Assembly: GCF_905220415.1 (NCBI RefSeq)
Contig: NC_059545.1
Location: 3,110,001-3,174,000 of the forward strand
DNA length: 64,000 nucleotides
Source: Colias croceus
Taxonomy: Eukaryota > Arthropoda > Insecta > Lepidoptera > Pieridae
Direction of reading: 5' to 3'
This document shows positions 55,656 through 64,000 of the stretch, piece by piece. The stretch's first letter is position 1. Each line of letters starts with the position of its first letter. A program made the translations under genes and the position numbers. Under the pieces are notes generated by a model. It did not search any database. It was not told the DNA's origin and saw nothing but the letters and a program-made list of their open reading frames with translations.

Positions 55656-58600
55656 ATGAAAAAAGTAAAACTCTTGCCTGTCCGTAATTGCGTCATTGCA
55701 TCCTTTTCCGCTCAACATGTCAAGTCTAGGTCATCAGGAAGTTATTTGAAAATCATTTACAAAATTATTTCCCCAAAAATACAAAGTTAACTTATTAAGC
55801 AATAAGAAGTTTTATTTTGGAATCACTACAAAATATTGTAGTAAACATACTGTTGCACATGAAGTTGAATCGAGAGCAGTAAATTAGAAGACATTGGGTG
55901 CCCCGTGGCGCCCACGCGGGTGACTCCTTAATGAGATATGATGATCTAGCCGGCGTGATAATGTGCGAATTGGGGTACATTACGTGAAACTAGATCTTGA
56001 TTCTATTGACTCAAATTCGCTTTTACCTTAAACTCTAATCCTCATGACTCAATAGTAATAGGCCTATCACATAAACTTTGTTAGACAACAAATTTAGTAA
56101 GACAGAATGCGTAATTAGCTAGCTACATTTTAGTCACAACTATAAGTTATTTCTATATTCCGTTGGCAGTTCATTTGTGCTGGTTAATAATTGCTTTATG
56201 GTGATGTCTATTTTCTAATTTATGCAGTCAAAGTGTGTTTAAATTCTGAGAGTAAGATAATGAATATGATCTTCATAATGCAGAGTTAGGTTTGCGATGA
56301 AAAAAAATATGTTTAATATTACATAAGAAACATAATATGCAGGAATATTCCGTCAGTCTATTCGTGTGGTTAAATTCAAAAATTGCATAATATGCCTCCG
56401 ATGCTGCGTGATTATCAGCGATTATAAAATTTTACAGCCCAGCCACTTCAGTCCGAATACGTTCGTGTTAAACAGCAAATTAATTAATAGCAGCATACAA
56501 TAAATTAACACGTTTTTAATTAAGCTCGTTCATTATCACTTGGTAAGCGGGTTGTATTCCACCACTAGTCCCTTTAATAGGTATAACGTGACTACACATG
56601 TGCCCATCTGGTGCTTTCATCTATCCATTCGCCCACTTAATGTGATACTGATTTGTGATCTTTATGTGCCCTTTGTTGCATTCTTTCATTTAGCTTTATC
56701 CTGCAAGGATAATTTTTGTCCTTTCGTTGGTGACTTTATATTTAGATGTATGAGATGGTATCTCAGGATTTTTCCAGATTCTTGTGTCTAATTCGTCATG
56801 TTGTGTTCATAGATCTAGTTTTTACGTAAATGCAAATTGTCCATAATGATTACAGTGGAAGAAAACAATAATATAGGTTTCATAGCCGCCAATCGTACAT
56901 ATTAGCATAAATCGAGTTGGATGAAAAAAAATGGGTTTCTTTATGTCAATTATTCATTATTATTGACGAGGCAATTACATACAGAAGTGTCGTAAAGTAG
57001 ATATCGTTTTCAAATCAATATAAAATAACAGCTTGGAAGTGGGTCACTCTATTATTATGCATATCATATCGAACAGTAATTGTTCATAAATTGTATTGAT
57101 TTAACCGGTCCACACAGCAGGAAATCTTCAATTATAAATACGTCTCTCTTAATTCGCACTCGCATAACGATGGTTTTGTGCGTGTATGAGTAACATCCGG
57201 CAAAGACATCTGTTCTTTCTGCTCTTAGCTCCAGTTATCAGTTGATGTCATCCTTTATCCACGTATCATCGATGTCGATGTGCAAGTGGTTTAATAAAGT
57301 GATCATTTTAATTTGAATCGAGGTCCTTGACATTTACAATATTAAGTCTGGGATGACTCCAATTGTGATATAGATTTTGAAAGCTTGATTTTTATATTGT
57401 TATTTATATTTAACTGAAGGACCACAAATATATTGCCATTTCGACGTGTTAAATACAACACTAAAGTCTAACTGTAATCCTAAAACACGGCGAGCGAATG
57501 CTATACTTAAATCTTATAATGTTCATGGTATTATTCCTATTATAATAAATGGCATAAGAGACAAAGTTGTTGGGTAACGGAACGCGATATCAAATCTCGC
57601 AACGAAAATGACAGACACGCTACACTCACGCGAGTGTCTCGAAACTGTTCCGGTCATTTGGTCACGATCTAACATTCTAACACATCTGTGCACGGAATGT
57701 AAAAATAATATTTGCTCACAGTTCATACGTATCGATTCCGATCGCCGTTATAATTACTTATTTCGATTCGTTTTACTCGGCGCCGTTCCGATGATATATG
57801 CCAGTCCGATATTCTACCTTTTATCCACCATTTATCTCTCATTCGTTCTGAATTATGTAAATGTTTTACGATAGCCTCTTTAATATCATAGCTTCGATAG
57901 CGTTATGTGATTTATTGGCGGCTCGTATACATATGATGCATGGTTCTTACTCTATTTGACGTGAGATGGATGCATGTGGCGGAGTTCCTTATTGCTGTCG
58001 TTTGTTGTAAAATTTAGTGGACACGATATGTCGTTGTCGCTTGGATGTCGTTTATTTTCTAATGTCTTGAAATAATGGTGATTTATTGATTCGAGATTCG
58101 ATGATAATGTACTTTACTGTAATGTTGTAACAGGTTCCCTTTCTGTGTATAATAATGTGGTTTAAATATCAAAAGTGCACGCACGATATGTAAAATTTTC
58201 TGATAATTGAATTAATATCAATTCCATAATTATATAGAAGAAAAACAAGTTGTCTGGTATATCTTACATTACTTTAAATATATGTAACTGGTTAGTAACT
58301 GACTTCTAATTACTTATTTTGCATAATATGTAACATACATTTATAATTATTTATTAATTGCTGCATGCATACTAGATATGCATCTGATACTTTCTACTGC
58401 CACGGCCATATTTATTTAACTTGTAAAGACGCAAGACTAGTTTGATTAAATAAATGAAGTTGATTTTCTAGGAAATGTTTAAATAGACTCGGGTTCATAA
58501 AGCAACTATCCACGACATTCGTTTTAGACAAGACTTAACATTATTTACGGTTGAAGCATGTAGTCAGGGCTGTGATACATCCGTATTCGCCTCAAGCATG

Positions 58601-61600
58601 GCTATTAATTTGTCATCATTCAATATTGCGCATGATATTTAAAATTTATTACCAAAGATAACGCGTTATCGAGCGAGATTTACTGCACGTTCGTAACTTT
58701 GATTTAAACACTCCAGTAGCGGTAATAAAAATGTCGAACGAACACTAAACCCAATTCTTTATCATATTATATCACAAACAATAGATCATAGTTTACGAAC
58801 CCTTCACGTCTTAAGTGCGCGATATATTTGTTCCGATGAATGTGCACTAACTAGCGGTGGCGGTGTTATTTATGACAGGCGATACTATCAACCCGCACTT
58901 GTCAATCACTAGAATGCCAGATGGACTCGACGGACCTGAGCATAAAGCACGGAGACTGAATCTAAGCCTTCGCCCTTTTCAATTGAAATTAAAATTGCCG
59001 AGCAATGCTGTTGTAATACCGTCCGTTGTCTATGGTCATCCATCACCCGAGGTTCCGCGCGTAACGAGCCTTTATTCGAAAGTATATGCGCCTGCGACCG
59101 TTTTTACACCCTCCGAAGTTTTTTATTGATGGATCACGAATTTGTATTAGCTTATCGTCTTCAAATATATATCTTGATCAATGCTTGTCTGTTCCGTTTA
59201 AAGGTCTACAACCTACCATTTCGTTATCTGCCGTTAATCTCGCGCATGTGTTAAGTGTGCTATAATAGACTGTTATTCATATTTGTTTTTTTCTGAATGC
59301 GGTAGCTTGAAGGGATAAAGTGTATCAGATCGGCATAACTGCATATCTAATTCGGACCCCACGTAAATCAGGGATGTAGCGTCTTAAGAAATTGCCCTAA
59401 CGACTGTCAGATTGTATCGCAATATTGACGTTTCAATACAATGCCGTGCATCAATCAGAGGGGCTGACGTATAGAAAACGACACGCCTCGTCTGTCTTTG
59501 AGCCAAACGTGTATGTAAATAACATTTAAAAGGGTGTAATAAATTTACCGTGTCCTTAGTAAGATTGTGTGCAAATTACAGAACAAATTATTCTGCGTTC
59601 ACATCGTTATATATTTGCTCATGAAACAAGTTCATGAATGCATAATATTAAATAAGCAACGAAATATGTCCAATAAATAAGTTAAAAACGATGTTAAAGA
59701 AGACTGATGATATAAAAATGTATTTAATTCCTAGTCCACAAATATTCGCTAATAACTATAAAGAGACGAGATTTGAATCAATTTGCATTAACGTTTTGCT
59801 ATATTATAATCTCGTCGTCTTAAAATTATTCATGAACGTATTCATTGCCAATTTTGATAGCTGTATCATTATACCGGTTCCTTTCATCGATATTTTTATG
59901 TTGTATTAATCAAAAGTTGAAGCTATTCGGTGAGAGAATAGATAAACTGTTTCTTGGTCTAGTTTTGGTGTCGTCTGTGGGAATTAGTTTTATACAATTT
60001 ATATTATCATAAATTTCCTCAATGCTAGAAATGTTGCTGCGTAAGTAGGTCACAAAAGGATGATAGGAATCTCATTAGAAGCTAAAATATATCTAATTTA
60101 TACATTTTTAACAGTGGCTGTAGCTATTAATACATCTGTTAATGTATATGAACATTAATGTGAAGAAATCTACAAACACAATCATTTGTAACTTTCGTGT
60201 TTTCAGAAGTAAATGTTATAATAATGTAGGTAGGAGCTTCTATGAAATATTTGTGTGCTGAGAACAAAATACGTGATGCAACAGTATGGAATCTCAGTGT
60301 TTTACGCTCGTACGAACGCACCAATGATTAATAGCCTCGGGATGATAGCAACAGCCGGACAATATTGTCTCATTTTCCGTTAATGATCTATTGAATATAT
60401 ACTATCGGTTGTGCACGGTCTTTCACTTGACTTTCTAATGTAAATAGTGTGTGTTTTTAATTTTGGTATGAGCATTAATGAATCTTTATACTGTACCGAA
60501 AGATTCTTCGCGGAATTATCTTTCTTCTAAATCTAAACTATGTGCCCCACATATTTTACCAGTCAATAAACACATATCGATTTTTTGTTCCATCATAAGA
60601 TTAGCAAGGAATTAAGTAATAGTTGATGTGATAGCTCAATTAAAACAATTCGAACGTGAAACAATTTTTGCAGATGCATCCTTCACGACTATACAATAGC
60701 AACGTGTTATTACACAAAACACGGCTCGCAATACGGTGAAATTACTATGATTTTATTTCCAATATAGAATAGATATGCCAACAGCATCGTGTAATCGTCC
60801 CAAATTATCCGAGACTCGGTCAGTGTTGGTTCTTCAAATGGTATTGTTCTTGCAACAATGTGGTCTTTAAAACGCGTCGTGACTTTCACAAAATTTAAAG
60901 AGGCACTGATAGTATGTGTCTCTCTAAATAATACATTAGTATCATCGACATATCACACCAGTGACAGGTATATTTTTATTATTGCAGAACAATTAAGAGT
61001 TTTTTGCCCTTTGCTTCATTAAATTGGGTTTGTTTATTCTTATGTTTAGGTCTGTCAGTCTTTTTATGTCTAGCATTATTGTATTGTGCCAACCTTAGCT
61101 TTTTTTCAATCGAGCATCCTTAAGTTTGAGGTAGGATACAGGATCTCGATTTACCGCAAAAACCTTATCACTAATGTCTCTTCTCTCATTAATATTATTA
61201 TCAGCACCGCTAGAATGTGACACAAAATCTATATTTAATTCAGCTTTACAATATTTTGGTTCGAGTTTATCAGTGACAAAATGTTCTGCGCAACGGTCTT
61301 TCCGTTATTCTTTTTTTTTTGTTCACTTCTCAGAAATAGATAAGACGGTTATTTAAGTGTTGTGGTGATGGTTATACGATTGCTAATAAGAATGAAGAAT
61401 GATGATTTTAATACGAAGAGTTATTCTTTGACCTACAATTTGTGTATAGTGTCAAAATAAACATGTACGCCAAGTGGACGCCTAAAGGAAATTTTAAGGA
61501 TCGCTTTAAAATTTGATAGATAAAATTTTTGCATGCTTTATTGTTCAAGCACGAAGATAATGACGGCTATGCGTTTATCGTTAGCAGTTGTGTCGATGCA

Positions 61601-62596
61601 GTCATACCGATACATCAATGCTTTACTTGCATTCTCTGTGAAATTAATTTCACCGTCCGTCCGTCGGTTGCGAGCTTCGTAATTATCTCGGCATCCTACG
61701 CCCAGTAATGAAGATATCGCCTGATCTTTATTGCCGTAATGAAATATAGAGAAATAGTTACACGAGACTAGATTTACAACTCGCAACTTGTGTGATAATG
61801 GCGGGAAATGTCTGTTATGTGTGTTTTAATGTTGACACAATTTCTTGGATGCGTAATTGGGATGTTAGGTAGTGTGCGGTTTGGATGTTAGTTAGGCTGT
61901 AAGGTTTCGCTTAAATTGTAATGTTTGTGAGGTTTTTGATACGCGTTCTTTGAAAGTTAGTTATTACAATTTTAATAAAAATAGATGCATAGATTGGAAT
62001 CAACAATGGAATAGAATATTTATTTATTCAAAGACCAATAGGCCAGTGCTTTCACAGCTTCTTTTCAGCCAATAGATATCGAAGAATTTATTATTAGCAG
62101 AACCAATAACATGCTCTATCTACACTTTGCTCAAGAAACAAGTCTTTATAACATACCGCATTGAATTAAATGCTTTCTATCTACAAATCATTTGTCTCAA
62201 ACTTGTTCATCTCAGAACACGCTCGTATAGCACTCGTAAAACCTCGTGGTTTCGTCTCAACTTGCGGTAGGCCGTTCACCGCTTGAAGGACGTGCATAAA
62301 TAATGGAGTGGCTTTTTATCGGCGACACACTATTTAAGAGTTTCTTGATCTCGTTCGAATGTTTGGGATTTTGAAGCTTCATTGATTAGACGATTGTTCG
62401 ATTTGGTGAAATGTTTGATGTGCTTGGAGTACTATTAAGTATTCTTCGGTTGTAGTGACTTTAATTGTGGTGAATTTGAAGGTATAATGTGTGCAATGTG
62501 CATGTTTAGGTGATTGTGTTTTTAGGTTATGTTTATTAGCGTTGCTCTTACTAGAGGCAATAAGTTATGGTTTTAATGGTATGTTTTTTGTTGCAG
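55656..62596. other. Long non-coding region
   Basis: No exon, RNA gene or bounded element could be supported in 7 kb. Unique AT-rich DNA with moderate GC islands (about 58840-59120). Confidence 0.4.
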
Positions 62597-62650
62597 ATAT
62601 TTCATACTCAATCTACCCGAATGCACGCACCGAGTTTCTCTGATATAAAT
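62597..62650 (+). CDS. Candidate 54-base microexon
   Basis: A strong acceptor TTTTTTGTTGCAG precedes 62597 and a strong donor AAT|GTAAGTATC follows 62650. Only one of three frames is open, reading IFHTQSTRMHAPSFSDIN, 18 codons exactly. It could also be non-coding. It does not splice in frame with the candidate exon at 39370 (that join gives a stop). Confidence 0.35.
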
Positions 62651-62783
62651 GTAAGTATCGCTTGTTTAAATAGGTACATAAAGTAAGTCCGGTGACCGAA
62701 AAAAAAAGTCTATGAATAATTTATTCACTCAAAAATATGTTAATTAGTGAATTAATTCGACCGCATACTTGAAGCGAATTTAA

Positions 62784-63735
62784 CCCTTAGCAGGTATTGT
62801 GGGTCAAATTTGACCCAGAAGCGCACATTTTCGGTTATAATTCTTTAAATATTTATGCAACGACTATGCGCTTCTAAGTATTCTCAGTGCGTCGCTAGCT
62901 GCAGCGGGAGGTGGATGTGCAGCACCGTGACTATCTTAGGAGCGGAGGTATGTAGCTTTCTGGGTCACGGTCGACCCACGACACCAAATAAGTAACTTTT
63001 TTCACTGAGTGTAATTACTTACTTTTTTGTTTTATTGTTTATTTGTACTACATTGGAGGGCTTTTTGAACGACAGACAAATCGAGGAGTTGATGGACGAC
63101 TTAAGTGATGATTTGGAATTGAAAGTGAAAGAATACCAAATGTAAACCAACTTTGTGACGACGAAATCATCAGCGATCGAGACAATCCCTAATCTGTTAG
63201 TTGCTCAGAAGACAGTGTATTTGGAGTAAGTTCTGACGACAGTGAAAACGAAGAGGAGATACGAGAATAATAGAAAATATACGTGGAACGAAAATACGAG
63301 AGATGAGAGTGAAGAAGATGAGGATGATATTTGATGGTAGAAGTCATTTTGGTTTTGGTTGTCATTTTTTTTATTTTATGCTGATTTCAGAAGCAATTTA
63401 TTTTTTTGTTATAATAAAGATATGAGAAGTGCCATTAATATATTTTAGTTAAAGTTTTTCTAACATTTCTATTTTTTTTTATGTTTTAAGTTCACACTAA
63501 CCAAAAAGTGCCATAAAATAAGGTTAATTACAAATCCGTGTAAAACATGATATTTTTTATATATTCTAAAATCAAATAAAGTTAATTTTGTAAAAAAATA
63601 TTTTTTTATTTCTTATCTAACCATATTTTATACAAATAATAAAAAATCTACGTTCTACAACAGATTTTTTGGTATGGGTTGAATTTGACCCACGATACCG
63701 GTAGTGTTGCCAAAAAAGGCGATACCAGCTAAGGG
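62784..63735 (+). mobile_element. piggyBac-like deletion derivative, 952 bp
   Basis: TTAA target sites at 62780-62783 and 63736-63739. The ends are CCCTTAGCAGGTAT and the complement of CCCTTAGCTGGTAT. The subterminal block GTGGGTCAAATT lies in inverted orientation near both ends. CCC/GGG termini with TTAA are the piggyBac hallmark. Confidence 0.85.
63060..63340 (+). pseudogene. piggyBac transposase N-terminal remnant
   Basis: Frames read LNDRQIEELMDDLSDDLELK then, after a stop and a frame change, SEDSVFGVSSDDSENEEEI and ESEEDEDD. The acidic Ser/Asp/Glu-rich N-terminus is typical of piggyBac-family transposases. The catalytic DDD domain and C-terminal zinc region are missing, so it cannot transpose by itself but could be moved in trans. 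Confidence 0.65.
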
Positions 63736-63739
63736 TTAA

Positions 63740-64000
63740 AATTACTATAACTTCTTTGTCTTCAACATTATGACATTATGATGCTTTTTATCAGTTGATT
63801 TTGTCAATATTCCATCATTAAACTACACACGATCTATTTCATAATAAAATATCCGAATTGGAAACAATAATGCGACGTTCGTAACACAAAATCCAAGCGT
63901 AAAGATATTATCTAATTGCAGTTATCTGGATCTCTGTCACGTTACATGTTATTCGGTCTCGCCGTGTTTCGAAATGTAATTACGCGAAACAAATGAGCCA
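63740..64000. other. Non-coding flank to window end
   Basis: Nothing recognised. Confidence 0.35.

Noticed and set aside
58857..59129. 90-codon plus-strand ORF in a GC island
   Set aside because: It begins with ATG but has no family motif, no splice signals and no paralogue in the window; left as non-coding.

Overview
The window is eukaryotic, AT-rich and gene-poor, and looks like a moth or butterfly (Lepidoptera) chromosome. The evidence is the repeat content: an R4/Dong-type retrotransposon sitting in TAA repeats, a tRNA-derived SINE with a perfect B box, many short elements with a GC-rich 3' hairpin and A|TC...CTRR|T ends (Helitron-like), piggyBac-, Harbinger- and hAT-type elements with their expected target duplications, and reverse-transcriptase tails of the kind common in moths. 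Nothing prokaryotic (operons, Shine-Dalgarno sites, CRISPR) is present. Most of the window is unique non-coding DNA that reads like intron or intergenic/regulatory sequence.

Layout. 1-12 kb: non-coding DNA with Helitron-like repeats and a 615-bp element with long inverted arms. 12.1-14.9 kb: a three-level nest in which a hAT element (8-bp TSD) carries a transposase remnant split by a second hAT-like element (8-bp TSD), which itself holds a non-LTR tail; a second degraded reverse transcriptase lies further right in the outer element. 15.1-16.3 kb: a degraded Helitron Rep/helicase fragment followed by a Helitron-like 3' end. 19.9-25.2 kb: an apparently intact four-exon gene whose spliced 875-residue product joins a Mutator-like transposase domain to a YqaJ-type PD-(D/E)XK nuclease. 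Its intron 1 is filled with diverged repeats and intron 2 with about seven copies of a 171-bp tandem repeat. 26.8-27.1 kb: a SINE. 30.1-34.3 kb: an intact 1331-residue R4/Dong-like ORF between TAA tracts. 34.3-36.7 kb: three head-to-tail copies of a GC-rich 809-bp unit, each bounded by TAA repeats; differences between copies are compensatory in predicted stems, so the unit very probably encodes a structured RNA. 36.7-39.0 kb: a 5'-truncated CR1/Rex1-like retrotransposon on the minus strand. 39-62 kb: largely single-copy non-coding DNA with a few Helitron-like repeats, a 26-bp-arm palindrome, a Harbinger-like element with another TIR element nested inside, and two candidate host exons (39370-39427 and 62597-62650). 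62.8-63.7 kb: a piggyBac deletion derivative with TTAA ends.

How the parts relate. The strongest functional story is at 30-37 kb. The Dong-like element targets TAA repeats, and the 809-bp structured units end in the same AAACATAATAATAATAA tail, so they look like a non-autonomous partner moved by the Dong machinery. The (TTA)n tail of the truncated minus-strand element may have provided the original target. The Mutator-like/YqaJ gene at 20-25 kb is the other candidate for an active or domesticated system. All assignments rest on reading the sequence by eye; no database search was possible.
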